Part shown: positions 1 to 9,618 of the stretch, in pieces
Numbering within the stretch: position 1 is the first letter of the stretch
Layout: every line of letters begins with the position of its first letter
Made by a program: the position numbers and the translations under genes
Notes under the pieces: model-generated
Databases searched by the model: none
What the model saw: the letters and a program-made list of their open reading frames with translations, nothing else
Told to the model about the DNA's origin: nothing
Assembly: GCF_023078275.1 (NCBI RefSeq)
Contig: NC_062990.1
Location: 7,269,549-7,333,548 of the forward strand
Length of the DNA: 64,000 bases
Direction of reading: 5' to 3'
Origin: Leguminivora glycinivorella
Lineage: Eukaryota; Arthropoda; Insecta; Lepidoptera; Tortricidae

Positions 1-270
1 TAAAAATGAATAAGGGTTTACTAAAATCGTTTTTTAATAATGTTAATATTTTCGGAAATAATCGCTCCTAAAGGAAAAAAAAAGTGCGTCCCCCCCCTCT
101 AACTTTTGAACCATATGTTTAAAAAATATGAAAAAAATCACAAAAGTTGAACTTTACAAAGACTTTCTAGGAAAATTATTTTGAACTTGATAGGTTCAGT
201 AGTTTTTGTGAAAAATGCGGAAAACTACGGAACCCTACACTGAGCGTGGCCCGACACGCTCTTGGCCGGT
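1..270 (+). repeat. Family C copy, 3' part
   Basis: This matches the second half of the copy at 41578-42111 almost base for base, including the stretch after ATGAATAAGGGTTTA, the run of C after AAAGTGCGT, and the end CGACACGCTCTTGGCCGG. The copy is cut by the window edge. Bases 278-312 read like the end of an RTE-type tail (GCGAGCGAAGCC). No coding content is seen. Confidence 0.75.
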
Positions 271-339
271 TTTTTGTCTCTTTATAACGCGAGCGAAGCC
301 GCCGGGCAAAAGCTAGTTTTATATAAGCAGATATTTATG

Positions 340-650
340 GTGGTTTCGTTTTCTTTCAACCCCTTATTTTGCCAAGAGTGGCACTGAAGCTTTAGTAGTT
401 TCATGTGCTCTGCCTACCCCTTTACGGGATAGTTTACATAGTTTAGTTTAGTTTTATTTATTTCATAATGATAAATTACATTATAAATTATTCTATGTTA
501 ACCTATACGAATTTACATTATGATCGTCAATATAATTGTTTCACATGCATTCATTCAATTGTATAATATCAATAATAATAATCAAAACAAAAAGAGTTAA
601 CATAAAAACGAATTCAGGATACACGCGTGATTGTATGTATGTAATGTATG
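340..650 (-). repeat. Family A copy, interrupted
   Basis: 340-432 is the reverse complement of the family A core (GCTCTGCCTACCCCTTTACG). The terminal part, GCGTGATTGTATGTATGTA, resumes at about 617-650. The AT-rich stretch 433-616 between them looks like an insertion that I cannot assign. A (GTAT)n microsatellite closes the copy, as in other family A copies. Confidence 0.6.
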
Positions 651-719
651 TATGTATGTAAACAGACACACACACTTGCCCATTTATAATATTAGTATTG
701 TTTAAGCCTACATTTTATG

Positions 720-945
720 ACACATAGAGAGTAGCAATATCGATACACTCAATTATCGATGATTTTGAATATTCTGTCCAATAGAGCACTTACTATCAAA
801 TGCAACGAAATTGGTTCCAATTACTCAGCGTACGCTATCAATTACTTTGATTGAAAGGAATATGCTACTATCTCAATATCTCAACTCACGAATCAATTTA
901 TTCGATTCGTGTTGGAAATGAATTCAATAAGAGTAATTTGATGTG
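720..945 (+). repeat. Diverged local repeat, copy 1 of 3
   Basis: The block from CTATCAAATGCAACGAAATTGG to GATTCGTGTTGGAAATGAATTC recurs in diverged form at 1750-1915 and in part at 2350-2435. Shared landmarks are ACTATCAAATGCA, TTCCAATTA.TCAGC and CGTGTTGG.AATTAAT. No family is recognised. From 946 to 1285 I see nothing assignable. Confidence 0.5.
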
Positions 946-1285
946 TCGAAAATATTTTGATTTTTAAAGCAACCTCAACATACCATTAGACTATTTAAAG
1001 TCAAATGAAACCGACAAGATAACACTTAGAGCGACCTATGTATCCTCTTGCCGCCCAATGTACAATTTGATGTACATTTTGATTCAATGGAATTTTCTCC
1101 CATGTTTCATGTTGTATGTGTAGTTTGTATGGTGGGTGTTCGAGAGTATAATAAGTATTGATACTTAAAAAACATCGATAATATAATTTATCGATAAAGG
1201 AACCCCCTAAGAATTACTATTAAGCAATATAAGGCAGAAACACTGATATCTGCTAATATGCAAGTATTATACGTACCTATATATA

Positions 1286-1393
1286 GTCACTACTTTGAAA
1301 AACTTGTATCTTAGTATGTATGGAATGCATAATAGACTTACTGCGTTTTAACTTTGAGAAGCATGAAATGCGAGATTTTTTCAAAGTAGTGAC
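1286..1393. repeat. Short hairpin MITE
   Basis: The ends are inverted: GTCACTACTTTGAAAAA at 1286 faces TTTTTTCAAAGTAGTGAC ending at 1393. ATCGATA motifs flank it on both sides (CGATAATATAATTTATCGATA upstream, CTATCGATAA downstream). There is no coding capacity. Confidence 0.6.
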
Positions 1394-1439
1394 GATATCC
1401 TATCGATAACCTCAATAGGCGAGACGACTAAAAAACCAA

Positions 1440-1695
1440 TAAGTCCGTCAGTAAGATTATCAAAGAATTTTAGACACGTATTTTTTTCTTTTTTCTCGTA
1501 AACGAAAAATGACGACGGTACAGTGCGTCGAAGTTTCGCGTGACGTCACGCCTAGGTACAATTTTTACTTAGAAGTGACGTCACAAGCCCCCACTCCGGA
1601 ACTTTGATGCTCTATATCTTTTTATTTTTTCATTAATTAGAAAAAACGATAACTATTGTGTTCAGTATTTTTTGGACGATCTAACTGACGGACTA
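1440..1695. mobile_element. Non-autonomous TIR element (MITE)
   Basis: TAAGTCCGTCAGTAAGAT at the left end is the inverse of ATCTAACTGACGGACTA at the right end, with a few mismatches. The interior carries two TGACGTCAC palindromes (about 1540 and 1574). It is 256 bp long with no open frame, so I infer that a transposase acted in trans. Confidence 0.65.
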
Positions 1696-1749
1696 AACAG
1701 AATGCCATTTTTTATGTGGTCGTCATCCCTATTATCTATGTTTTCCAAT

Positions 1750-1915
1750 GAAAATTTATCTGATAGTATTGCACTGACTATCAAATGCATCGAACATAGT
1801 TCCAATTAGTCAGCTAGCACTGTCAATTACTGTAATTGATCTCAATACGGATCGAGTCAAATCTCAACTCCGTTCATGAATGAATTTGCTCGTGTTGGCA
1901 ATTAATAAAATTGCA
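1750..1915 (+). repeat. Diverged local repeat, copy 2 of 3
   Basis: Aligns by eye with 720-945 through GACTATCAAATGCATCGAA, GTTCCAATTAGTCAGC and GCTCGTGTTGGCAATTAAT. It directly abuts the SINE S2 tail at 1927. Confidence 0.45.
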
Positions 1916-1926
1916 TGTTTCAAAGA

Positions 1927-2122
1927 TCATCATCATCCTCGTTGCGTTATCCCGGCATTTGCGACGGCTCATGGGAGTCCCAAGATTTGGCGTAGCCACT
2001 AGTATTACGAAAGCGACTGCCATCTGACCTTCCAACCCTTGACAACGAATCAAGCGGACCCCAGGCTCCCATGAGCCGTGGTAAAATGCCGTAATAACGC
2101 AAGGAGAATGATGATAATTATC
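1927..2122. repeat. SINE S2 tail, inverted duplicate
   Basis: 1927-2039 reads as the S2 tail on the minus strand (CTTGCGTTATCCCGGCATTT-type start, then AAGCGACTGCCATCTGACCT). 2040-2122 reads as the S2 tail on the plus strand (GCGGACCCCAGGCTCCCATG to CGCAAGGAGAATGATGAT). Two tail halves therefore sit head to head with no tRNA-derived head. See 43832-44153 for the intact family. Confidence 0.65.
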
Positions 2123-2349
2123 TGCTTTTTCATAAGATGTTACTCTAATTGTCATTCGAAATATTCTTTCGCCGAGTATTTGATTTTTGGCCGCGAAAAA
2201 CGTCAAATATTCGGAAGTTGACCAAAACTATTAGCTCGGAGTAATTTTTATATTATTTAATGACCATTTTCATTGATTTTTTGTCAAGTAGTTACACAAT
2301 TTTTGATTTGACATGTTTCTTTGCAATTAGACAAGCAATAAAAAATATG

Positions 2350-2435
2350 GTACGGTCGAATACAAATCGAATCAACACTCAATTCGAGTCATGAATGAAT
2401 TAACTCGGTTCGTGTTGGAAATTAATATTGTTTAG
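2350..2435 (+). repeat. Diverged local repeat, copy 3 of 3 (partial)
   Basis: CAACACTCAATTCGAGTCATG and GGTTCGTGTTGGAAATTAAT repeat the right half of the 720-945 block. Confidence 0.4.
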
Positions 2436-2505
2436 CGTATTTAAGTCAATATTTTTAAATAAACTACCTATATAGAAGAGTTTTGAATGATTCACGGTTA
2501 TTTTC

Positions 2506-2745
2506 ATTAGACTTATATTGACCGGGATATAGACCGTGATTACCTTTTTGATTTTTGTCGAGCTCCCGATATTTCGACGCAGTTGAATAGATCGCGCGCT
2601 GTCTATGCAACTTTAACATCCACCCGCCTTCGCTAGTTTTCCGTGATCATGATTCATGATGCATGCAACTGCGTTGAAATATCGGGAGCTCGACAAAAAT
2701 CAAAAAGGTAATCACGGTCTATATCCCGGTCAATATAAGTCTAAT
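2506..2745. mobile_element. Foldback element with about 80-bp arms
   Basis: The left arm (2506-2586) begins ATTAGACTTATATTGACCGG. The right arm (about 2664-2745) is its reverse complement, with one obvious mismatch near the inner end. The loop holds a variable sequence with GATCGCGCG and CACCCGCCTTCG. A half copy lies at 10206-10372. The sequence just before the left arm (GAGTTTTGAATGATTCACGG) is shared by both copies and so belongs to the family. No coding region. Confidence 0.75.
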
Positions 2746-3097
2746 AAACTATAATATACCAGAATATTATATATTATAAATAAAAAATCCTCGAAGACTG
2801 TATGTAACCCGTGATTTGGAGTTGTAAATGATTTTTGAATGACAATTTGGTTCGTTAAACTATTAAGTTTCCATATTTTTTATAAATTAAATGATACTCG
2901 CTTTCGTGTGTTTTTGTAATCAAAAGTTTGCTTGAGACCCTGGTGAACTGTTCATAGTACATAATAATATGTAATGAACTCTTATATAAATATAAGATAT
3001 TAAATACTTCCCACTGCTGGGCACAGTAGGCCGACCCCATTGGGTGGGGACTTCACATACATCTTTAAACTTTGCTAATGTATAGTGTAGGCTTTCT

Positions 3098-3340
3098 CTC
3101 GATGAAATGAAAAATGAAAATGAAAATGAAATATTTATTTTTCAAGAAGGCATATTACAATGCGCATATGAACGTCAAATAAAGCTACGCCGGCTCTAAC
3201 TCTACGCCTCAGCCTCGAGAAGATTTCAGTCCCCCTCAGTTGGGAGGGGGGTATCCACTATGGGACCGGCAAGAAACTCGGCGGGCCACTTCTTTTCAAA
3301 ACAACATAACATAATTAACATGCATTAAATAACAAGATAA
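3098..3340 (-). repeat. LINE 3'-end-like fragment
   Basis: A (GAAAAT)n-type tail at 3105-3130 is followed by GGCAAGAAACTCGGCGGGCC and TTCAAAACAACATAACATAA. I associate these words with the 3' end of lepidopteran non-LTR elements on the minus strand. No reverse transcriptase is seen here. The 350 bp before it (2746-3095) hold nothing I can assign. Confidence 0.4.
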
Positions 3341-3572
3341 AATTTAACATGCAAAAGTATTCATCAAAAAAAATATTAACAGACTAGGTAGGTACTCTAT
3401 GGAAATTAATTTCAATAAATTATATTGTAGTTTAATAATTAAAGATCATTATCAGCGTGCTGTACTGGTGGCAGAGTATGGTTGGTAAAAAAACAAATAC
3501 ACAAGTATTTAAAACATTATATACTTAACAAATTATGAAATATATATACACATTTATAATTACTTATCCAAA

Positions 3573-3863
3573 TTACATTGAATAAATAACTAAAATTTGT
3601 TCAACAGATTTGACTGTCAGTCGTTCACGTCGATTAGTAAAATTTAAATAACTAAATGACCTTTCTACGTTGACAGAAGTTACAGGAAGGTAATTTAACT
3701 CTATAAAATACTGCACGCAATTTTTGTTGACGCCCTCCGATATATCCACCAGTGAATATTTAAATGTAAGTATTTGTTTTTTTCTTGCCAACCGTACCAT
3801 TTGCCACGAAAAGTGCACCTTGATAACGATTTTTATTAATAATACGTCGTTCTTCTTTACCAT
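3573..3863 (-). pseudogene. hAT-type transposase C-terminal dimerisation fragment
   Basis: The 96-residue frame ends with LPVTSVNVERSFS, then NRRERLTVKSVEQILVIY. That pattern is the signature of the C-terminal dimerisation region of hAT-superfamily transposases (P-x-S/T-S-V-x-x-E-R-S-F-S, then R-R-x-x-L followed by a hydrophobic helix). The rest of a hAT transposase (BED finger, RNase H-like DDE core, usually several hundred residues upstream) is not visible, so this is a decayed remnant. No TIR or 8-bp duplication could be matched to it. Confidence 0.7.
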
Positions 3864-3899
3864 GTTTTTCTTTACTAAAATAAACTAGCAAGTATTAAG

Positions 3900-4140
3900 T
3901 TACTAGCTTTTTCCCGCGGCTTCGCCCGCGTACTAGTAATCTTATTCAAACGTTGAACTTTGGACCCCCATTTCACCCCCTTTGGAGGTGAATTTTGAAA
4001 AATCCTTTCTTAGTGCTCCTCAATACCTTATAGGGAACCTACGTGCCAAATTTGGAGTCTCCAGGACCAGCGGGTTCAGCTGTGCGTTGATATGTCAGTC
4101 AGTCAGTCAATCAGTTTCTTCTTTTATATATTTAGATATT
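3900..4140 (-). repeat. RTE-type non-LTR tail
   Basis: Begins ACTAGCTTTTTCCCGCGGCTTCGCCCGCG, a word seen in many lepidopteran 3' tails. It runs through GGAGGTGAATTTTGAAAAATC to a (TCAG)n tract (about 4098-4113) and TTTATATATTTAGATAT. It is non-coding. 4141-4455 shows nothing further that I can assign. Confidence 0.5.
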
Positions 4141-4457
4141 TCGTAGATATGTTTCCAATTTTTTGGCTTAAATAAACTGCTATATTATTGCATGGCACAC
4201 CACTTATCTAAATGTGTACCTAAGCCGGGTACTACTTTCTAACATAAGAACACTTTGTACTGTAGCGACTGAAGCTTTTCGTCCCGTATTATATATTATT
4301 CAGTACCAGGTAGATTGAATCAATTGTACGATTGACAAAGATCACAAACAACATAGACACCGTATGATACTAAATTTATACGGATTCACTTACATTTATG
4401 TGCAGTGACGTAAACTGTCTTATGTACTGCAGCGAGCTTTCTAAGTTTTTTTTTTAA

Positions 4458-4575
4458 TAAAATAGGCAGCAAACGAGACGAGCCGCCTGATGGGAAGCAT
4501 TCATCGCCGCCCATGGACATAAGCAACATCAGGGGTGTCACTTATGCGTAGCCGACCTTTGAGTCGTCCTAAGTC
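4458..4575 (+). repeat. Short interspersed repeat fragment
   Basis: AAAATAGGCAGCAAACGAG is repeated at about 25636. It is followed by GCCTGATGGGAAGCATTCATCG and a CATCAGGGGTGTCAC stretch, which resembles the S3 family (35800, 45450) in organisation (CGCCTGATG...GTGTCAC) but is diverged. From 4576 to 4915 nothing is assignable. Confidence 0.4.
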
Positions 4576-4917
4576 CTGGAAGTATTTTATTTGTTTTTGT
4601 TAGGAAATATGTAATGTACAAAAATTTGTACACGAGGACTGAAGTGGCTAGTGCGATGCATTGACTACAAAAATATTGATTTACAAAGTGTTTATTTAAT
4701 CACCTATTGCAGGTGAATACAGAGATCATATGAGCATATTTTACCAAAGATGCAATATTAAAATTAACAATTTTCTTTATACATAATATGTTGGTCTGAA
4801 AAGAGAATGTTTTAATAGAGACAAACAAAGATATATACGCAGCAGTAGAACGATATAATTATTACTTTTGTAAATGTTTGCAGCTGTCACATACAATAAA
4901 CATCATGTACCTATAAT

Positions 4918-5105
4918 ATTTCGGGAAAGACACGTGGAACAAGGTTTTTTTCCAATTCCGTTACCATTTTTTCATACATTTTGTATGGCAGTAACGGAGT
5001 GGAAGGTTTGAAAATTGTATGGAAATCTTGGGACATTTTTTTTCTCCTATCAGGATCGAAAGACCTCGCGATTCTGGTGTAAAAAATAGCCATGTTACAA
5101 AAATG
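4918..5105 (+). repeat. Partial copy of the 40405-40703 MITE
   Basis: Shares CAAGGTTTTTTTCC, ATTCCGTTACCAT, GGAAGGTTTGA, TGTATGGAAATCTTGGGA, GAAAGACCTCGCGATTCTG and CATGTTACAAAAA with the better-preserved copy at 40405-40703. The outer terminal repeats are missing. The ORFs here are by-products of the palindrome. 5110-5615 holds nothing I can assign. Confidence 0.6.
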
Positions 5106-5617
5106 GCCCCAATTCTTTGGCGCACATATTTACTCGACTGGCCATTATCTGGACGGTGATGGTAAAGCCTATCAAACAAAATACAAATTTAAGAGTGGCA
5201 ATATCGCTGTGTGAGGAAACCGGGCACTGCTACGATTTTTTGCCACGCCACTTTCTATTGTATTGTTTTTCTGCTAAGCTGTTTCTTTACCTTCGAAGTA
5301 TTTGGTGTAAAGTGATCTGTAACGGAAAAGCTTAAGAGCAAGTACACTTAAGTGTGCTCCTTTAAGTATGTGCTTTTGTATTTCAAAGACCGGAAAATAG
5401 AATATTATGTAAGGAAAAAATACTTTACGTTTATGGCTTACATAAAATATTAAAAGGAAATCAAACGTAGTTTCTGCTATTTTGGGTTTTCCTAAGAGGT
5501 CTTCAAGTCTTATTATCTTTCCTTTGTTATTCTAGTTTCGCTCGTAGCACGTAGCTCGCTCTGTCACTCAATGAGTGAAGAGTTTTTGCATATTTTAAAA
5601 TTAAAAGAAAAATGGAA

Positions 5618-5703
5618 AAATTCACACCACCGGCAGGACTCGAACCTGCAAACTCTGTGGCCTTGCCGGGGCCATCGCGCTCCCAACTGCGCCACGGAGG
5701 CCT
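5618..5703 (-). tRNA. tRNA-like sequence (pseudogene or SINE head)
   Basis: Read on the minus strand it has an A-box-like GTGGCGCAGTTGGGAGCGC with a perfect 4-bp D stem, a 5-bp anticodon stem, and a T arm GCAGG-TTCGAGT-CCTGC. The loop CCGGCAA would place GGC (Ala) as the anticodon, but position 33 is C rather than U. The acceptor stem has a T-T mismatch and the variable loop is long. A tRNA-derived SINE or tRNA pseudogene is more likely than a working gene. The transposon at 5710 inserted just beside it. Confidence 0.45.
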
Positions 5704-5709
5704 GAATAT

Positions 5710-7466
5710 TAGAGTGTCCCGTCAATGTATGAAGAAAAAAAAAGATTTTAATTTCATATCACGAGGGGTATTAAAAGTTGCGTATTGTTATGAAATAAAA
5801 AAATTTGAAAAAAAAAGTTAAAAAAAATTTTTTTTTCAGGCCTCTACTGTCTTTTGAAGTTTTGAAATATTGATCTTCTTTCAAAAAAACATAACCATTT
5901 AAAATATATGCTAAAATTATGAAAAAGGACATTAGTAAAATTAAAAAACAGAAATTAAAATTATTAAGTACCTTTATTGAATACAAAATACATGTTTCAG
6001 TGGTTTTCAAAACAAATGGAACTGACTTTTCAAGTCGTAATTTTTCTCTGTCATGTATTTAATTTTAGACCTCGAAATATCATTTGCACTACCTCCATTA
6101 GGTGTGATATGGCCTAAATATACGGAATCTGGTTCGACCAATATCGAAATATGTTCTTCTATTTTATCTGATCTCTAATAACGTCCATTTTTTTGGTCAT
6201 TAATTAATGTCTTGTCCTTTCTGCCGTCGAAATAAAGGCTTTTTACTATAAAGTTTGATGATTTATTCTGAACATCACATTTTGATCTATTTATGGCACG
6301 TTGAGTTTTGTTTTTGTCGATAACTAAGCTATTGTCCTCAGGATTTATAAATCCTACACCCAATAATACAGCGGAGGCCACCGCAGCCGCAGATCTAACG
6401 GACAAATTATATTGGTCACATATTTTAGCCACGGTAGGCAGCATTATATGATTTCTGCTAGATGATGTCGATGGCATATTTGTTTGTACAATTTGTTCAC
6501 TCTCCAAGTTATCCTCGAGACATTCTGATTTCCTTTTACATCTGATTCTCTGTGGCGTAGAACTTACAACAATATTACTTGCCTGAACTTGTCTACAAGA
6601 CTCGTCAGTTTTTTTTTGAAGCCTCTTCTGAATTTTTAAAGTTTCATCAAAATCATTTTTCTATGGCAACGTTGATCTGTTAAAAATATTTTTTTAGGAA
6701 CAGGTACTTTTCGTATTTTCACACAAGTACATAAATCATAAGATCGGCATTTGCAGGCTGCCACGTATAATAACTTGTTCGAAGTGGTAATGAAAGTCTG
6801 CAATTTTTGATCATAATTATTATTCCGTTTACTTGCAGGGAATCTTTTTAGATATATGTACTTTTCGAAATAACATTTTAATAACTGTATGATGCGATGT
6901 TTACTCGCGGTAGGAATTGAAGCTTTGACCCATATTTGCTCGATTTCATGGGAGCCGATTCCAAAAATCGTAGAGTTAGAAGGATATTTTCCATTATTTA
7001 TTATTTTTAAATCCCTTTTTTCGCATAAAATCCTTTTTATGACATCCTTTGTGGTAGGCAATTGTTTACTGTCAAACTGGAAATGAGAAAACGATCCAAA
7101 GAGAGGGCATGTATGTAGTATTACTTCTTCGGGTACTTAAACTCATGTTTTTACTTCTTTGCAGCGTCTGATATGATAAAGTTTTAACCATAAAATGTAA
7201 AGTTTTAGCACGTATTCAGTATCTCAACGTACAGAATAACAACAATCATGACATTTGTCTAAAAATAGTGGATCTACCCTTAAATAAATCATAAAAATAA
7301 ATATGTCAAAAATGCGGGTACTTCGAAAATACAACGTTCAGTAGTGCCCTAAAAATAAAAACATGGATTTTTTTCAATATTTTTCCTAGAATAGGTACAT
7401 ATATACGCAAGTTTTTATTGCTATTGCATAAGTGAAGTATTAATTTTTTTTTGACGGGACACTCTA
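5710..7466 (-). mobile_element. DNA transposon with 16-bp TIRs and 8-bp TSD
   Basis: The ends are perfect 16-bp inverted repeats: TAGAGTGTCCCGTCAA at 5710-5725 and its complement at 7451-7466. An identical 8-bp direct repeat, CTGAATAT, flanks it at 5702-5709 and 7467-7474. The element is 1757 bp and contains a decayed gene on the minus strand (6007-7076). An 8-bp duplication is typical of hAT and a few other cut-and-paste groups, but the encoded protein does not look like a hAT transposase to me, so the superfamily is left open. AT-rich non-coding DNA lies between gene and termini on both sides. Confidence 0.8.
6007..7076 (-). pseudogene. Decayed transposase-like gene of an uncharacterised family
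   Basis: Reading minus strand, a likely 3' splice site (pyrimidine-rich, ending CAG at 7077) opens an exon beginning FDSKQLPTTKDVIKRIL. Then come IWVKASIPTASKHRIIQLL, a Cys-rich stretch AACKCRSYDLCTC, and KKIFLTDQRCHRKM at about 6675. A frameshift follows at about 6650, after which the frame continues through LRSAAAVASAVLLGVG-like residues. There is a stop near 6175, and homologous-looking residues VEPDSVYLGHITPNGGSAND run to a stop at 6007. I know this arrangement (PT..DV, IW.KA.IPT, CKC, FL.DQR..RKM, then EP...YLGH.TP) only from unnamed multicopy proteins in arthropod and cnidarian genomes. Function as a transposase is inferred from its position between TIRs. Confidence 0.55.
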
Positions 7467-7638
7467 CTGAATATGTAATATCGCTCGCAGGCGTTTCTGC
7501 ATGATAAAAAAACAAATGAAGAGTTTTTAGTTGCGTAATATAAAAGGTTTTAATATGTTTTAGGCACTGGTCCCACCGCGAGCTAGTAAGCTATGAGCCA
7601 TCGGCTATGAAAACGAACAAAAGATAATCACTCCCGCG

Positions 7639-8708
7639 TGGTGCCCGATTGATATTCCGAAATAAAATACGCCGATTTTCGGTACGCCGACAACGATTCG
7701 CCGACGTCTGTTTTGGCCGAATAACGATTGGAAGATTCTCATTTCGCATAATATTCGTTCGTAAACGGAGTCAGTAGGCAGAAATTTGATACGCCGATTT
7801 ACTTTTCGACGAACAATCATTTAGTAATTGTAAAAATTGGCCGACACAAAATTGGTCGAAACACAATAGGTCGAGTGATCATTTGGTATTTTTTTTGGTG
7901 AGTTGGCTGGAGCCTGGAACTTGCGTACAAAGTGTTTTGCGGATTCAAGAATCTAGTTGTTAGATCGTTTGTAAGAGTAATTCACATTTATTTCATTTAC
8001 TTATTTATATTAATCATCATGTTCTGATTCTAAGGATTAATTTTAGTAAATTATGTATTGTTGTTTTCAACTCACCAAATTTTTTACCGAACATAATGTT
8101 GCCAGTATATGTAAATTATTACCGCAACGAAAAGAATTTCACATTATACATTGTTCAAGACCCCCCCCCCCCCCCCCCCCCACTTTCTTCCCGTGGGTGT
8201 CGTGGAAGTCGACTGAGAGGTATGGGTTAAATTGTGGCACTGTCACTGCAATGTCACAATCTGGATTCCTTTTAACCCTTTTTTGCCAAGTGGCACTGAA
8301 ACTTAAGAGTTCATGTGCTCTACCTACCCCTTTATGGGCTACAGGCGTGATTATATGTATGTATGTATGTATGTAAGAAAAAAAAGTGTCTATAAGTGCG
8401 CAATTTTTTTACAACAGCGATAAGTCATTCATTCGAAAATATTTTAACAATGTATAAAATGTGAAACGTTATTCGACTAAACGTGGCCTAAACGAAAATA
8501 TTACTTTGCTAAATGTAAAATGTCCAATAATAGTTCGGATAATTTGCACAGAAGCGAACTGAACTGTATGCGAATCAAGATTCTACGTAACGTTATTCGA
8601 CCAAAAGTGACAGCGATAGTTTGATTATTCGGCTAAATGGCATTCGGCGAATCGTTGTCGGCGAATCAATAATCGGCTAAAAAATTGTCGGAGAATCATT
8701 AGGTAGCC
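7639..8708. mobile_element. Insertion rich in CGGC/CGAAT motifs, 8-bp TSD
   Basis: The hairpin MITE is interrupted here, with CTCCCGCG repeated on both sides (7631-7638 and 8709-8716). The ends are weakly inverted: the left 36 bp starting TGGTGCCCGATTGATATTCC resembles the complement of the right end. Both subterminal regions are packed with short near-repeats of the type TCGGCGAATC, TTGGCCGA, GGTCGA and TTCGGCTAAA. It has no transposase frame and is probably non-autonomous. A family A copy is nested inside it at 8150-8385. Confidence 0.65.
8150..8385 (-). repeat. Family A copy with 21-C run
   Basis: Reverse-strand family A: TTCTTCCCGTGGGTGTCG, GTGGCACTGTCACTGCAATG, TGTGCTCTACCTACCCCTTT, ending in (GTAT)n at 8355-8375. 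A run of 21 C at 8161-8181 replaces the usual GGTGGTGAAATTCTTAACCC end. It is nested in the 7639-8708 insertion. Confidence 0.75.
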
Positions 8709-8952
8709 CTCCCGCGTTAATAAAAGAGACACGGCGATGTTTATAGTTACTCGCCAGCGGTGAGCTATTAAAATCGCCGTGTTTCTTTTATTTGCACGGG
8801 GTGCTTATCTTTTGTTCGTTTTTATAGCCGATAGCTCATAGCTTACTAGCTCGCGGTGGGACCAGTGCCTTATGCTTATGATTGAAGCACACAATATGCT
8901 TACAAATTTCATGAATTGATGGATATTATGATCGGCGAATTTATGCACAATT

Positions 8953-9103
8953 AAAGCCTGCCGGACCAGAAATATATAACTATACGCGCCATCTTGCGGA
9001 ATTTCATTAGAACTATTTTCTCCATACTATACTGAACGGTCACCTCATACATCAGAATAACAGCGCCCTCTAGACAATAGTCATATATTTGTGGTCAGGC
9101 TTT
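8953..9103. mobile_element. Short TIR element (MITE)
   Basis: AAAGCCTGCCGGACCAGAAATATAT at the left faces ATATATTTGTGGTCAGGCTTT at the right, an imperfect inverted repeat. It is about 150 bp long and non-coding. 9104-9618 has no assignable feature. Confidence 0.6.
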
Positions 9104-9618
9104 ACTCTAGAGTCTATGTAGATTTACGTTCAAAGAGTTTTACTATTTCATCTTTATAAGTTTTTGCAAAAAAAAACATTTTTGGAACGAGCTTTTATCG
9201 CCGACTGTACCTTTCTTTCAACAGTCTTCTATTGATCTCCGAGACGTTTCTAAAAACCCCTTACTAGATGGGGATACGACGTTTCATAACAGAGTGCCTA
9301 TGACCACCTTTCTGCTCCATCATCAGATCAGCTACATGATACCATAATATTGCATTGACACGTGATTTACATATGTGTGCAAAATTTCAGCTCAATCGGA
9401 AGCCGGGGAGTGGGTCAAATTAAGCTTCTACGTTTTGACGCACACTATATATACAAAGGCAAGTAGAAAATAAAAGCTTGTAAAAATTGCACTAACGTAC
9501 AATTGAAAATTATCCTCCCAGCAGTCAACTACTAAAATTAAAGTTCGAAAAGCTTTTCAATTGTTCGACTTTTTCATTTGCAACGATATTAATTAGCACT
9601 TTTATCTCTGCAGTTTTA

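Larger units (their letters stand above)
7561..8871. mobile_element. Hairpin MITE split by a 1070-bp insertion
   Basis: The left part (7561-7638) begins TAGGCACTGGTCCCACCGCG. The right part (8717-8871) ends CGCGGTGGGACCAGTGCCTTA. Together they match the uninterrupted 237-bp copy at 10985-11221. The interior carries AAAAGAGACACGGCGAT and its inverse. No coding region. Only about 80 bp separates this element from the transposon ending at 7466. Confidence 0.8.

Noticed and set aside
5618..5703. Functional tRNA-Ala gene
   Set aside because: C at position 33, an acceptor mismatch and a long variable loop; more likely a tRNA pseudogene or SINE head.
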